Assembly: GCA_963205275.1 (NCBI GenBank)
Contig: CAUJIH010000093.1
Span: forward strand, 89,914-153,913
Length of the DNA stretch: 64,000 bases
Direction: 5' to 3'
Origin: Verrucomicrobiota bacterium
Lineage (GTDB): Bacteria > Verrucomicrobiota > Verrucomicrobiia > Verrucomicrobiales > DEV007
Part shown: one piece after another, positions 42,197 through 52,360 of the stretch
How the letters are laid out: the number at the start of each line of letters is the position of its first letter
Numbering within the stretch: the stretch's first letter is position 1
Notes under the pieces: generated by a model
Databases searched by the model: none
Told to the model about the DNA's origin: nothing
Seen by the model: the letters and a program-made list of their open reading frames with translations, nothing else
Made by a program: the position numbers and the translations under genes

Positions 42197-43513
42197 CTAC
42201 GCTTCCACCGTTGGGTCTCCGGTACAACTCAGATCAGCGATTCCGTGATCCTCGCTCACTTCATAGTGCCGCGCTACCAGCCACTCAAAGAGCGGTGATG
42301 CCATCAGAGTGGTGATGATAGCCATGATCACGAGAGTCGCGAACAATCCCTCGGTAATAATCCCACGCTGGAGACCGATATTGATGATAATCAGCTCCAT
42401 CAAGCCGCGGGCGTTCATGAGAATTCCGATTCCCATGGAATCGCGTCCCGACAGACCGGTGGCGCGGGCAGCGATGCTACACGCAGCCCATTTTCCCAGC
42501 ATTGCAGCTGCGACTACTGCTGCACACACGCCCCAAAGAGCCCATGAATCGATCAGTCCAATTTGCGTATTCAGACCAGAATAGGTAAAAAATAGGGGCA
42601 GTAGCAGCGCCACTGCGAGAGGTTCGATCCGGGCGACGAGATCACGGGTGAAGGCTCCACGGGGCATAGCAGCTCCGATGACGAAGGTGCCGAAGACGGC
42701 ATGGAGATGGATGGAATCCGTGTACCAAGCTCCCAGTGACATCAAAGCTAACCCGATTAGAAGTCCTCCATCGCTCAATTTCCCTTCCTTGTTCAGCAAA
42801 TAGGGCAAAATCCGGGCTAAGAGCGGACGTAGAATAAAGAATGCGACCAGCACGAATCCCACCGCTCCTCCGATATTGTAAAGTGAGCGAGACAGATGTC
42901 CGTCGAAGCTCGCGAGGACGACAGCCAGCATCAGCCAGGCCGCCACGTCGCCGAGGGCTCCGGCACCGATGGCTACAGTCCCCATCGTCGTTCCGCCCAG
43001 ACGCTTGAAGTGGATAATGCGAGCCAACATGGGGAAGGCGGTTACACACATGGATGCGCCGAGAAAGAGTGCGGCCTCGCGCAGCGAAGTACGCTCCGGA
43101 AATAGTTCCGTGTGATGGTAGAGCACCCAAGCTAGCCCAGCTCCGAGCGCGAAAGGAACCACCATGCCGGCGATTGAAACGGCGAGCGAACTCTTGAGAT
43201 ACCCTCGAATGATATCCGCCCGAAACTCCAGCCCTACGAGAAACATGTAGACCGCCAGACCCAACTGTGAAATCGGGAATAAATACGCCGATGTATCTCG
43301 TGTCTGCTGAGTCGGGTCCCAAGGAAATAACCACGCTTGCGCCTCCGGTGCGAGCAGCCCGAAAAGCGATGGACCGAGAAGCACCCCTGTGATCATCTCC
43401 GCCACTACCTGAGGTTGCCCTACTTTCGCCGCCAGCGCCCCGACGACCCGGCAGGCGACTAGGATTACTGCGATCTGAAGGAAAAATTGAATGGCGAGGC
43501 TTGCGTTATCCAT
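42197..43513 (-). CDS. Cation/proton antiporter (CPA2, KefB-like)
   Basis: The 438-residue protein is mostly hydrophobic, about 12 segments, with CPA2 features: VGQPQVVAEMITGVLLGPS, VGLEFRADIIRGYLK and GALGDVAAWLMLAVVLAS. No C-terminal RCK/TrkA domain follows, so it is a short member. It probably exchanges Na+ or K+ for H+. It is divergent from the LysR gene, with 104 bases between starts, and a LysR-type operator there suggests that the regulator controls it. Confidence 0.9.
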   Translation of the reverse strand: MDNASLAIQFFLQIAVILVACRVVGALAAKVGQPQVVAEMITGVLLGPSLFGLLAPEAQAWLFPWDPTQQTRDTSAYLFPISQLGLAVYMFLVGLEFRADIIRGYLKSSLAVSIAGMVVPFALGAGLAWVLYHHTELFPERTSLREAALFLGASMCVTAFPMLARIIHFKRLGGTTMGTVAIGAGALGDVAAWLMLAVVLASFDGHLSRSLYNIGGAVGFVLVAFFILRPLLARILPYLLNKEGKLSDGGLLIGLALMSLGAWYTDSIHLHAVFGTFVIGAAMPRGAFTRDLVARIEPLAVALLLPLFFTYSGLNTQIGLIDSWALWGVCAAVVAAAMLGKWAACSIAARATGLSGRDSMGIGILMNARGLMELIIINIGLQRGIITEGLFATLVIMAIITTLMASPLFEWLVARHYEVSEDHGIADLSCTGDPTVEA

Positions 43514-43582
43514 AGAACTGAAAAAATCGATAAACGAGCCAAAACAACGATCTGAATTTTAGTAACGAAAATAGATATTGAG

Positions 43583-43606
43583 TATCACATTTATATCAAT
43601 GTGATA
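43583..43606. promoter_or_regulatory. Perfect inverted repeat, probable LysR operator
   Basis: TATCACATT (43583-43591) and AATGTGATA (43598-43606) form a perfect 9-bp inverted repeat with a 6-base spacer, 11 bases before the LysR gene. This looks like a dyad for a LysR-type regulator in the divergent antiporter-LysR promoter. Confidence 0.7.
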
Positions 43607-43617
43607 TAACGTAACTG

Positions 43618-44553
43618 ATGGAATTAAGACATCTACGCTATTTTCATGCGGTAGCAGAAGAATTAAGTTTCTCGAAAGCAGCTCGTCGAATTCGAATTGC
43701 TCAACCTGCCTTGAGTCGAGCAGTACAGGAACTGGAGGCGGAAGTCGGTGCTCCTCTGCTTGATCGCAGTCGACGCTCAATTCGCTTAACACCGGGCGGT
43801 GCAGTGCTGCTGCGAGAGACAGGGCTACTTTTTGGACGCCTGGAAGAAACGATCCGTCGTGTGCGCGGAGCTGCTGCGGGTGAGGTGGGCGAACTGCGGC
43901 TCGGTTACATCGGGCCACCCACGCGTAGCTTTATGAGTCCGATCCTTCGCACTTATCAGAAACGCTGTCCTCACGTATCGATTATTCTGGAAGAGCGCAC
44001 CCCTGAGCGCGTCTGGGAGATGGTGTCAAAGGGACGGCTTTCGGTCGGATTCACTCGACCGGTGCTCGCTCATGAGGCACTCGGTCTTCATTCGCTGCTA
44101 TTAAAAAACGAATCTTTGTGTGCGGCATTGCCCACCGAACACCCCTTGGGCAATCGCCACGAAATCGCATGGAGCGATTTGGCCAATGAGCTAATCATCA
44201 TGTTGGCTCGACGTGAAGGAGCGGGTTCTTACGATACAATTCTCGCCGCCTGCGCCGCTGCGGGTTTTACTCCGAAAATTGCACATACGCCGAGCGTGAT
44301 TGGGACGATCCTTCGCTATGTGGAAGCAGGATTTGGCGTAGGGATCGTACCGGAAAGTATCGAGCCAGAGACTCCCGAAGTCCGCCTAGTGCCTCTGACT
44401 CCACGGGAGACGATTCCCATTGTCATGGTCTGGTCGCGAGAGGGAGATGATCCCGCTGTGACCGCCTTTCGTGAGGTCGTGGAGGAATGGGTCAGTAATC
44501 AGTCTGGATCAGGTGGACGTCCCGTGGCGAAGACAGCCGTTAGACGAGCGTGA
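43618..44553 (+). CDS. LysR-family transcriptional regulator
   Basis: The 311-residue protein has the LysR helix-turn-helix at the N-terminus (MELRHLRYFHAVAEELSFSKAA, then RIAQPALSRAVQELEAE) and an effector-binding part from about 90 to 295 (ELRLGYIGPPT, SVGFTRPVL). It closely resembles regulators of aromatic or stress genes, but the inducer is unknown. It is divergent from the antiporter, and the inverted repeat at 43583 is the likely operator for both. Its 3' end overlaps the VCBS protein gene by 55 bases. Confidence 0.93.
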   Translation: MELRHLRYFHAVAEELSFSKAARRIRIAQPALSRAVQELEAEVGAPLLDRSRRSIRLTPGGAVLLRETGLLFGRLEETIRRVRGAAAGEVGELRLGYIGPPTRSFMSPILRTYQKRCPHVSIILEERTPERVWEMVSKGRLSVGFTRPVLAHEALGLHSLLLKNESLCAALPTEHPLGNRHEIAWSDLANELIIMLARREGAGSYDTILAACAAAGFTPKIAHTPSVIGTILRYVEAGFGVGIVPESIEPETPEVRLVPLTPRETIPIVMVWSREGDDPAVTAFREVVEEWVSNQSGSGGRPVAKTAVRRA

Positions 44554-45986
44554 CGACCCAGAGGACCGGTAAGGTGGAAGCCTCCCACGATGATGTCAGG
44601 GTGTTCATCGTGATTCAGGTCTCCCACATCCATCGCCGGGATATTGGTCGGTGAGTAGAGGATCGTGTGAGGATGGAATTGATTGCCTCCCACATTCTCA
44701 AGCCAGACTAGGCTAGGGAAATCGTCAATATTCCAGTCGTAATAGAGATTTGAGGCGACGATATCGAGATCTCCGTCTCCGTCCATGTCGTAGGGCACAG
44801 CCTTGTAGCAGCCCGGCATGCGAAAGAGTTCATGCTCCCTGAACTGCAAGTGATCATTCTCCAGCCAACGCACGCCATGATAAGGCTTGACCATCGAAAC
44901 TTCATCCATCATGTCCCCATTTGTGAGAATAATATCGAGATCGCCGTCCCCATCGAGATCGACCAGGCAAAAGCTGGATGAGCCGAACGCGGGATGAGGA
45001 GCACGGCAGAGGACTCTCTCTTCGAATTGCCCGTTCCCGTTATTTCGGAACCATACGATCATTTCATGCTGCTGCGCATAAAGAATGAGAAAGTCGAGAT
45101 GCCCATCACCGTCCAGATCGGTCACTTCCACTTGTAAGGGACCATTCTTCTTCAGGACGCTGTGCTGGACGAAGAGGGTAGGATTCACCTGCTCCAGAAG
45201 GATCACTTCGCCACTTTCACGCCATCCGAAGGCAGCGACGACGAAGTCAATCTTACCATCCCCGTTGAAATCCCCTGGCTTTACATCGGCCACGCGAGGA
45301 ACTCCGGACAGGAGGCGCAGAGGTTCAAAGGTGAGATCACCTCGGTTCACCAGCAGCCATACCGATCCGATCAGATTATCTGTCGGTTCTACAAAGCCAA
45401 TGGATGCCACTACGATGTCCTTGTGTCCGTCTCCGTTGTAGTCGAGCACATAGGTACTCACAGGGCTGAGGATGTCGGCGATGAAAATTTCCTCCCAGGA
45501 CGTTTCGGTAAAGCGCAACAAGGTAATCTTATTGGTCACGTCGTCGCAGACGAGAACATCGTTTCGTCCATCGCCGTCGAGATCGGTGATCTTCACATTC
45601 GTGATCTTTGGTCGATCTACAGCGCATGGCTGACCTACTTCTGCGCGGGCGAAGCCAAGCGGCCCCCGGTCGAGATGCTCCGTGAGAGGCGGAAACTTTT
45701 CTGGACTGGATGCCTGAAAGAGCGCAAGCAGCTCTTGATACTCGGCCTTTTCAAAGGGCATCTTTAGGTCGTGAATCTGCGGTTCCATCAGATCGAAGAG
45801 CGATGGCCAAGCCTCGCGAGTAAAGGCATCGGGAGGCGGTGGCAAATGGCAGGCAGAACAGTATTTCGCGGAGAGGAGAGTGAGTCTGTTGAGTGTGGAA
45901 GATGTTTGCGCACGAATGCTCATCGCAAGCAGGGACATCGCGCCAAATAGCAGAAACAGGCAGGAAGATCGAGGATAAGCACTCAT
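44499..45986 (-). CDS. Secreted VCBS-repeat protein with a haem-type CSACH motif
   Basis: The 495-residue protein has a signal peptide (to about 26), then CSACH at residues 43-47 in a cytochrome-like N-terminal segment. Multiple VCBS/FG-GAP units with DxDGDG loops follow (DLDGDGRNDVLVCDD, DYNGDGHKDIVVAS, DLDGDGHLDFLIL, DLDGDGDLDIILTNGD, DMDGDGDLDIVASN) and likely form a calcium-bound beta-propeller. It differs from the long PVC cytochrome in lacking the dehydrogenase part. Its 3' end overlaps the LysR gene on the other strand. Confidence 0.85.
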   Translation of the reverse strand: MSAYPRSSCLFLLFGAMSLLAMSIRAQTSSTLNRLTLLSAKYCSACHLPPPPDAFTREAWPSLFDLMEPQIHDLKMPFEKAEYQELLALFQASSPEKFPPLTEHLDRGPLGFARAEVGQPCAVDRPKITNVKITDLDGDGRNDVLVCDDVTNKITLLRFTETSWEEIFIADILSPVSTYVLDYNGDGHKDIVVASIGFVEPTDNLIGSVWLLVNRGDLTFEPLRLLSGVPRVADVKPGDFNGDGKIDFVVAAFGWRESGEVILLEQVNPTLFVQHSVLKKNGPLQVEVTDLDGDGHLDFLILYAQQHEMIVWFRNNGNGQFEERVLCRAPHPAFGSSSFCLVDLDGDGDLDIILTNGDMMDEVSMVKPYHGVRWLENDHLQFREHELFRMPGCYKAVPYDMDGDGDLDIVASNLYYDWNIDDFPSLVWLENVGGNQFHPHTILYSPTNIPAMDVGDLNHDEHPDIIVGGFHLTGPLGRHARLTAVFATGRPPDPD

Positions 45987-46003
45987 CTCGAAAAAGAATT
46001 TCC

Positions 46004-46492
46004 TTAGACAGTCTTAGGCCAAGTGCGATACGGAGTGTGGGCGAGCGAGGAGTTATGGTAGCGCGAATCGTGGGTCACCTCTTCACCAAGCCAATTGGGG
46101 CGCTCAAAGGGATCGTCTTCATGCTCCAGCTCAATTTCGGCGATCATGAGACCGTCATTATCCCCATGAAAAATATCGATTTCGAAGATGTGTTTCCCCA
46201 CGGGGATGAGACAACGAGTCTTTTCCACTCGTCCGGGTTCGCACAGGAGCATCAATTCTTCGGCATCTTCCATGGGAATCTCCTTCTCCCATTCGAATCG
46301 CGAGATACACGAACTCTTTCGCTTATCGACGGGTCCCTTGATTGTGAGAAAACCGCGATTGTCGGCGATGCGAACGCGTGCAGTGCATCTGGTTCCTTTG
46401 ACGAGATAGCCCTGCCGAATGTCAAACGACTTTCTGACTTCACTCGCAAAGTCGCCTTGAATCAAAAATTTTCGCTCGATCTCTCGGGGCAT
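46004..46492 (-). CDS. CYTH-domain protein (triphosphate tunnel / adenylate cyclase-like)
   Basis: The 162-residue protein begins MPREIERKFLI, the signature ExExK start of CYTH proteins. It continues RCTARVRIADNRGFLTIKG (Arg and Lys in the tunnel), EWEKEIPMEDAEELMLL and GLMIAEIELEHEDD. These enzymes hydrolyse triphosphates such as PPPi or nucleotides. ATG at 46492 gives this hallmark start; the longer frame is less family-like. It lies between the VCBS protein and rpsT on the same strand. Confidence 0.9.
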   Translation of the reverse strand: MPREIERKFLIQGDFASEVRKSFDIRQGYLVKGTRCTARVRIADNRGFLTIKGPVDKRKSSCISRFEWEKEIPMEDAEELMLLCEPGRVEKTRCLIPVGKHIFEIDIFHGDNDGLMIAEIELEHEDDPFERPNWLGEEVTHDSRYHNSSLAHTPYRTWPKTV

Positions 46493-46593
46493 GAATTGAA
46501 ACTGTTCTCCGATTACTCCACACGAGAGCAGGTGTCGGAGCAAGCAGAATTCCGATTCCGCTCACACGGACGAGCGAAAAGCTGAGAACTCTG

Positions 46594-46638
46594 CAAAAAA
46601 TCAGGGATAACTCCTTTCTGAAGAGCGGAGCTATCCCT
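46594..46638 (-). terminator. Rho-independent terminator of rpsT
   Basis: Read leftward: AGGGATAGCTCC pairs with GGAGTTATCCCT apart from one mismatch (46603-46614 with 46627-46638), followed by TTTTTT. It lies about 85 bases after the rpsT stop. Confidence 0.85.
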
Positions 46639-46721
46639 GTAAGCATCGATGTCGCTCCACTTCGATTCAGGACATGAACAGAACCCCTTTCGAAATCACC
46701 AGTGAAGCAACGGGAACTGTC

Positions 46722-46994
46722 TCAGGCCGACGTGGAAGCAGCATTCAACTTTGCCGCCATACGACTCTTCAGGCGGTCAGCTGTCCGCTTGTGGAGCACT
46801 CCATTCTTTGCGGCTTTGTCGGCCACAGAAGAGAAATGATCGTAAGCAGTTTGTGCTTCCTTCGCATCGCCCGATCCGATTTTCTCCAATGCGGACTTAC
46901 GAGCCAGCTTTACACCGGATTTGATCGCACGGTTGTGAGCCGTCCGCGTCTTGGTTTGACGGACTCGTTTCAGGGCGGACTTAGTGTTGGCCAT
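46722..46994 (-). CDS. rpsT: 30S ribosomal protein S20
   Basis: The 90-residue, Lys/Ala-rich protein matches S20: MANTKSALKRVRQTKTRTAH at the start and KNGVLHKRTADRLKSRM near the end. It binds 16S rRNA in the 30S subunit. It is a single gene with its own terminator at 46594. Confidence 0.97.
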   Translation of the reverse strand: MANTKSALKRVRQTKTRTAHNRAIKSGVKLARKSALEKIGSGDAKEAQTAYDHFSSVADKAAKNGVLHKRTADRLKSRMAAKLNAASTSA

Positions 46995-47067
46995 CGGATT
47001 GTGTAGTTTCTGCTAATTGAAAGGAGGGGGAATTTAACAGCGAACTCGGACTCGTCAAGGAAGAAGC

Positions 47068-47859
47068 TCACTCCGATGTCTTTCTCGGTACTGCGTTGAG
47101 ATAGTTCGTGTCGAATCCCTCCTCTTTCAGAACGTCAACTCCGGTTCTGAAGATGCTGCCTTCCGGCCAAACGGGTTTTGCCTCTCCAGAGAGCGGCTGG
47201 GTCAGAGGAATTGCGGTGACTATAGGTTCTGGATTCGGGGTGAGCACCTGAATCGCTTCAGTCTGGCGCTTTTCAATTCCAGCATCACGCACGTTGCCCT
47301 TTCGTAAAATGTAAACTGAGGAACCTTCGCCAATGCGGTCGTAGAGATCGATCACGTCCTTCGATTTCATTCGGACACATCCGTAACTCGCGGGCTTTCC
47401 GATATCGCGCTCTGCAGCCGTCCCGTGAATGTAGATGCAGCGAGAATAGGCGTTTTTATTGTCGGCTTCCAGTCCGTTCAACCATAGGATACGCGAGACA
47501 ATAGGATCCCGTCCGGGAGCATTGGGCTTGATCACCTCGCCAGTCCACTTTCGGCTCTTAAAAACTGCTCCGCTCGGCTTGTCAGACCCGATCTTCTCTG
47601 CGACCTCCAGCTTTCCGGAAGGAGTGCGGTAGCTTCCCTTTTCGTCTCCGATTCCGAACTTGGATGTCGAGACGGGATAGGTTCGGACAAGCTCTCCGTA
47701 TCGATAGACCGCAAGTTTTTGCTGAGGCACTGAGACCTGAATCACATTTGCCGAATCACGTTTTGCCGCTGAGGGAACGGCACAACTACTGGCGAGAAGA
47801 GCGATCCCGACAATAGTCAGGACCGGGAGACACTTCCGAGGGGAAGACGTAGGAGTCAT
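47068..47859 (-). CDS. Lipoprotein-like L,D-transpeptidase (YkuD)
   Basis: The 263-residue protein has a short signal with a lipobox-like LASSC (about 22-26). The YkuD domain follows: QVSVPQQKLAVYRYGEL at the start, then YIHGTAAERDIGKPASYGCV, where the catalytic His and Cys sit in HGT and YGCVRM. It likely makes 3-3 cross-links in peptidoglycan. ATG at 47859 was chosen over a GTG at 47871. It is distinct from the partial enzyme at the left edge of the window. Confidence 0.87.
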   Translation of the reverse strand: MTPTSSPRKCLPVLTIVGIALLASSCAVPSAAKRDSANVIQVSVPQQKLAVYRYGELVRTYPVSTSKFGIGDEKGSYRTPSGKLEVAEKIGSDKPSGAVFKSRKWTGEVIKPNAPGRDPIVSRILWLNGLEADNKNAYSRCIYIHGTAAERDIGKPASYGCVRMKSKDVIDLYDRIGEGSSVYILRKGNVRDAGIEKRQTEAIQVLTPNPEPIVTAIPLTQPLSGEAKPVWPEGSIFRTGVDVLKEEGFDTNYLNAVPRKTSE

Positions 47860-47871
47860 ATTTCTTTTCAC

Positions 47872-48213
47872 TGTTATAACGATGACGTGGAGTTTCTCTT
47901 AGAGGAGTCTCTGTCATATTTCCCGAAGTCGTTGATTCCAGTGAGTGAGTGGCCGGAATGAGAATAATATCAAGTTTAATATATAGACATATAAAATAAT
48001 CGCAAATAATCTCGCAAACTTTTTTTGTAATCTAACAATTTTTCATGAGAGTCCGTTTTTGATTCCGATTTACGAAAGCTCTGGCTGGCGCTAAGAAGTG
48101 TCGTGACAGACGCCTCAATGACATGTTAATTTCAGACTCGGGCGCGGACTTCGGGTGCGTCGTCAACACAATTCTGCGGAATTCAATCATTTCTCCCTCA
48201 ACTACTTCTCTTC
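47872..48213. other. AT-rich divergent promoter region
   Basis: About 340 bases between the L,D-transpeptidase and the next rightward gene. It contains an AT-rich run at about 47965-48050 that could hold promoters in both directions, but no clear box pair or gene was found. Confidence 0.5.
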
Positions 48214-48225
48214 GTGCGCCTCTTT

Positions 48226-49215
48226 ATGAATCCCTTTGCAGAATTGCCTCAGCGATGTGTGTGGATTCTGTGTATCTGCCTGTCGATGGCGTCCTCTTTC
48301 TTTCAGGCTCAGGAGACAGGGCCAACAGGGTCAACAGGATCAGTAGCAGCACCCGGAGTGCCTGCGATTCCCGAAGAATTGCTGGGAGATGAGCATCTGC
48401 GCGAGGAAATGGGGGTGAATGAGTTTACAACTCCCTCGATTCGTAAAATTTTTGATGATCTGCAGAAACTTCGCCCTCTGCCCTACGATGAACTCAAGCG
48501 TTCTCTAGCCGAGCAACCACCGCAAGATCGCACGAAGTTGGCTTTGACGATGGGTGTGTATCTGGCAGACGGATTTTTTGCGGTCGAGGCGGAGCGATTT
48601 TTTGACCTAGAGCCGATCGGACGCTCGTTGCTCAACTACGGGAAAGTGCTGGGTTCTGGAGCACGGGTTTCAGGCTACATGAAGAGCGTCTTGGAGAAAG
48701 GAGCGGCCAGTCAGTGGTCGGAAGTAAAGGGGGAGCTAGCCCGTGCTCAGCGGGATGTGGAGAATGAAATGGTTCTAATCCGAGACGTGGATATCGCGAA
48801 TCTAATCGCCTTGGGTGGTTGGTTGCGTGCTCTAGAGATCGGTTGTGCGGCGTCTCTTAATCCCTATGATCCGACAAAGGCCGCGACCCTCGCTAAGCCG
48901 GACGTAGTCGAGTATTTCGTGCTCAATCTTGATACGCTGGCACCGAGAGTGCAGAAAGAGGCAATAGTCCAAGTTCTCCGCACTAAGCTGGTCGAAATCC
49001 AAGAGAAGACGAAGTTGTCGGAAGGTGAGATTCTTTCAGAAGAGACCACGCTGGAGCTTCACGGAATCGTCGAAAAGATGGTGGATCAGATCTCGGACAG
49101 TCAGAGATTGTTGAAATCGACTGATGCCACGCCCGCAACGCCGGGAAAGCCCGCAGCCCCACTAAAATCACCTACTGCCACGGGTGGAGTGATCTCCGGA
49201 GAAGTCCCCGAGTGA
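48226..49215 (+). CDS. Hypothetical secreted protein
   Basis: The 329-residue protein has a signal-like N-terminus (CVWILCICLSMASSFFQAQ). The middle is helical (MGVYLADGFFAVEAERFFD, IANLIALGGWLRALEIGC), and the C-terminus is a Pro/Ala/Thr-rich tail (TPATPGKPAAPLKSPTA). I recognise no domain. It may be a lineage-specific envelope protein. ATG at 48226 is preferred to a GTG at 48214. No operon partner is clear; trpB is convergent. Confidence 0.7.
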   Translation: MNPFAELPQRCVWILCICLSMASSFFQAQETGPTGSTGSVAAPGVPAIPEELLGDEHLREEMGVNEFTTPSIRKIFDDLQKLRPLPYDELKRSLAEQPPQDRTKLALTMGVYLADGFFAVEAERFFDLEPIGRSLLNYGKVLGSGARVSGYMKSVLEKGAASQWSEVKGELARAQRDVENEMVLIRDVDIANLIALGGWLRALEIGCAASLNPYDPTKAATLAKPDVVEYFVLNLDTLAPRVQKEAIVQVLRTKLVEIQEKTKLSEGEILSEETTLELHGIVEKMVDQISDSQRLLKSTDATPATPGKPAAPLKSPTATGGVISGEVPE

Positions 49216-49290
49216 AAATCGATCCCGTGACTTCGAGTCGCAAACGATCTGTAAGAGAACCCGAATTGAAGAGTTCAGATTGAAGTTGCG

Positions 49291-50520
49291 TCAGAGCGAC
49301 TTCTCTCCATCTGTCAGAAGGTAGCGTGCTGCCTGCTCTACGTCCTTATCTCCGCGACCGGACAGGCCTACCACGATGATCTGATCCTCGTGCATCGCCG
49401 GAGCCACTTTACACACATGCGCGACTGCATGAGAACTCTCGAGCGCCGGGATAATTCCCTCCGTCCGAGCAAGTTCTCGGAATGCGGTGAGAGCTTCCTC
49501 ATCGGTGACATAAGTGTAAGTGGCACGTCCCGTGCTTTGGAGAAAAGCGTGCTCTGGTCCCACTGCCGCGTAGTCTAGTCCAGCGGAGATAGAATGAGTC
49601 AGGTCGATCTGGCCATCTTCATCCGCCAGTAGCCAGGTCTTTGTCCCCTGCAGAACTCCCAGACGCCCTCCTTGAAAGCGAGCGGCATGTTGTCCTCTGA
49701 TAATTCCATGTCCTCCTGCTTCGACCCCGACCATCGAGACAGCCGGATCGTCGAGAAACGGGTGAAAAAGTCCGATCGCGTTGCTGCCTCCGCCGACACA
49801 GGCGACTAGGAGATCGGGGAGTCGTCCTTCGTGTTCCTGAATCTGACGACGAGCCTCGATCCCAATGACGCGATGAAAATCCCGAACCATCGTCGGATAA
49901 GGATGTGGCCCGAGGGCACTACCCAAGATGTAGTGAGTAGTGCGCACGTTCGTCACCCAGTCGCGCAGGGCCTCATTGACCGCTTCTTTCAAGGTCTTTT
50001 GCCCGGCTTCCACTGGCCTGACTTCCGCTCCAAGCAACTGCATCCGCACAACATTAAGATGCTGGCGCTCCATGTCGATGGCTCCCATGTAAACGACGCA
50101 TTCCATTCCGAAGCGAGCTGCCACTGTTGCCGTCGCGACTCCGTGCTGGCCCGCTCCCGTCTCAGCGATGACCCGCTTTTTCCCAAGACGCTTCGCCAAC
50201 AGCACTTGGCCGATGGCATTGTTAATTTTATGCGCTCCGGTGTGGAGTAAATCCTCGCGCTTGAGATAAATTCGGGCACCACCGAGCTTTTCGGTCAGTC
50301 GCTCGGCGAAGTAAAGTGGAGTCTCGCGCCCGCAGTATTCTCGAAGCAGGTGAGCGAGTTGCTCCTGGTGTACCGCATCCTCTTTCGAGCGAAAGTATTC
50401 CGATGAGAGTTCCTCCAGAGCCGTAATGAGAGTCTCAGGGACGAAACTTCCACCGAATTCGCCGAAATGTCCGTCGGCGAAGTAAGGATCGGGAACAGTG
50501 GAGTCAGGGTGCTGGCTCAT
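49291..50520 (-). CDS. trpB: Tryptophan synthase beta subunit
   Basis: The 409-residue protein matches TrpB throughout: [17 protein letters not shown] near the start, [18 protein letters not shown] with the PLP lysine, [17 protein letters not shown], and [13 protein letters not shown] for the PLP phosphate cup. It makes tryptophan from indole and serine. No trpA or other trp gene is next to it in this window. It is convergent with the hypothetical gene at 48226. Confidence 0.97.
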   Translation of the reverse strand: MSQHPDSTVPDPYFADGHFGEFGGSFVPETLITALEELSSEYFRSKEDAVHQEQLAHLLREYCGRETPLYFAERLTEKLGGARIYLKREDLLHTGAHKINNAIGQVLLAKRLGKKRVIAETGAGQHGVATATVAARFGMECVVYMGAIDMERQHLNVVRMQLLGAEVRPVEAGQKTLKEAVNEALRDWVTNVRTTHYILGSALGPHPYPTMVRDFHRVIGIEARRQIQEHEGRLPDLLVACVGGGSNAIGLFHPFLDDPAVSMVGVEAGGHGIIRGQHAARFQGGRLGVLQGTKTWLLADEDGQIDLTHSISAGLDYAAVGPEHAFLQSTGRATYTYVTDEEALTAFRELARTEGIIPALESSHAVAHVCKVAPAMHEDQIIVVGLSGRGDKDVEQAARYLLTDGEKSL

Positions 50521-50600
50521 AGGAAGGGAAAAAGAATCGAAAGGAATGCGAGATCGTAGCTCGCAATTTATCTGATACCGTGTAAAATCGCATCGTCAGA

Positions 50601-50677
50601 GGCTGCGGAATGCAGGCTGGTCAACTCCGCCAGGGCCGGAAGGCAGCAACGGTCGCCTGTCCTGCATTGCCGCAGTT
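50601..50677 (+). ncRNA. ffs: Signal recognition particle RNA, small bacterial type
   Basis: The stretch contains the SRP RNA core CCAGGGCCGGAAGGCAGCAA (about 50630-50649). Flanking bases pair to close the helix: GCTGCGGAATGCAGG (50602-50616) with CCTGCATTGCCGCAG (50661-50675). It pairs with Ffh to target membrane proteins. A TAAAAT-like -10 lies near 50583. It sits between the divergent-side start of trpB and the leuC 3' end. Confidence 0.88.
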
Positions 50678-50734
50678 CTCTGGCAACGCTTTCTTCTGCA
50701 TCGTTCCGAATTGTCCTGTAATCGTTCTGAATGT

Positions 50735-52159
50735 TCAGGCTGCATCTGAATTCATCTCGAAGACCTCGCGAGCGTCACTGATCGTACCAGTGACAGCGGC
50801 AGCCGCCACCATGACGGGAGACATCAGCACGGTCCGTCCGATGGGACTCCCTTGGCGACCTTTGAAGTTCCGGTTGCTGGAACTGGCACAGAGTTGATCT
50901 CCGATCAGCTTATCGGGATTCATCGCGAGACACATGGAGCAGCCCGCGTGACGCCATTCGAAGCCTGCTTCGGAAAATACCTTGTCGATCCCTTCTTGTC
51001 GACAGAGATGATCGACAATCTCCGACCCTGGTACGGCGATGGCGGTTACTCCCTGGGCGACTTTTCGCCCTTTCAGATATTTCGCGACCTCGCGGAAGTC
51101 TGAGAGACGACCGTTCGTGCAACTCCCGATAAAGCACACATCAACAGGAGTTCCTGCGATCCGTGTACCCGGTTGAAATTTCATGTATTCGAGCGCTTCA
51201 ACGATAGAATCGCGTTCATCGTCGTTTGCGGCGCTCTCTGGAGTGGGGATGCGTTCATTCACGAAAATGCCGTGATCGGGAGAAATTCCCCAAGTAACGG
51301 ATGGCGCGACTTCTTCGGCACGGATGTTTACTACGTCATCATAGGGACAACCCGGTTCGGAAGCGAGCGCCTTCCAGCGAGCGACGGCAGCATCCCACTC
51401 CGTTCCTTTAGGGGAATAGGGTCTGTCTTTCAGATAGGCGAAAGTCTTCTCGTCCGGGTTAACATATCCGCAGCGGGCACCGCCTTCGATCGACATATTG
51501 CAGACTGTCATCCGCTCCTCGATGGAGAAGTTGTCGAAAACACTTCCTCCATATTCGTAGGCATATCCGATTCCCCCTTTGGCTCCCAGAAGTTTGATAA
51601 TGTGCAGAATTACGTCTTTGGCATAGACGCCTGGCATCAGATCGCCATCCACATTGATTCGACGGACCTTCAACTTGCTCAGCGCCATCGTCTGGGTGGC
51701 GAGAACGTCGCGGATCTGTGTAGTTCCGATTCCGAAAGCGATGGCACCGAAGGCTCCGTGTGTCGCCGTGTGCGAGTCACCGCATGCAATCGTGGTGCCC
51801 GGTTGTGTGATGCCTTGCTCCGGTCCGACGACGTGGACAATCCCCTGACCACCGCTGCCAATATCGAAAAACTTAATCCCAGCTTCTTTACAGTTCTCTC
51901 GCAGGGCCTGAATCATCTCTTGTGCCAGCTTGTCCGCGAATGGCTCTGTCTGGCTTTTTGTGGGGACGATGTGGTCCACTGTAGCGAAGGTGCGATGTGG
52001 ATACTTCACCTTTAATCCGAGATTCCGGAGCATTCCGAAAGCCTGCGGACTCGTCACTTCATGGATCAGATGGGTGCCAATTAACAATTGGGTCTGGCCA
52101 TTGGAAAGCTTTTTGACGGCGTGCGCCTCCCATACTTTTTCGAACAAACTTTGACTCAT
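50735..52159 (-). CDS. leuC: 3-isopropylmalate dehydratase large subunit
   Basis: The 474-residue protein matches Leu[16 protein letters not shown] at the start, [54 protein letters not shown] ([10 protein letters not shown]), and [12 protein letters not shown] with two cluster cysteines. It isomerises 2- to 3-isopropylmalate in leucine synthesis. The small subunit gene leuD is not next to it, either upstream or downstream in this window, which is uncommon. The 200 bases upstream (52160-52360) show no recognisable attenuator. Confidence 0.97.
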   Translation of the reverse strand: MSQSLFEKVWEAHAVKKLSNGQTQLLIGTHLIHEVTSPQAFGMLRNLGLKVKYPHRTFATVDHIVPTKSQTEPFADKLAQEMIQALRENCKEAGIKFFDIGSGGQGIVHVVGPEQGITQPGTTIACGDSHTATHGAFGAIAFGIGTTQIRDVLATQTMALSKLKVRRINVDGDLMPGVYAKDVILHIIKLLGAKGGIGYAYEYGGSVFDNFSIEERMTVCNMSIEGGARCGYVNPDEKTFAYLKDRPYSPKGTEWDAAVARWKALASEPGCPYDDVVNIRAEEVAPSVTWGISPDHGIFVNERIPTPESAANDDERDSIVEALEYMKFQPGTRIAGTPVDVCFIGSCTNGRLSDFREVAKYLKGRKVAQGVTAIAVPGSEIVDHLCRQEGIDKVFSEAGFEWRHAGCSMCLAMNPDKLIGDQLCASSSNRNFKGRQGSPIGRTVLMSPVMVAAAAVTGTISDAREVFEMNSDAA

Positions 52160-52360
52160 AAGACTAGCTGCTCCGGCGTGAGCCGGGACGAAACCCTAGC
52201 ACAGGACGATGCGTAGCGTAAGAGAATCTTTTCGGAGAGTTCGATGGATGAAATGGAATAATTTACAATTTCCTACCCATTTCGTTGATCTTTGCGCAAA
52301 AGTGGTGTAAGGAGAGTAACCCTGTCCCGAGGGGTAAATCTAATACATCTGAATCACTAT

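Noticed and set aside
52160..52360. Leucine attenuator or riboswitch before leuC
   Set aside because: No Leu-codon leader peptide or terminator/antiterminator pair can be seen.
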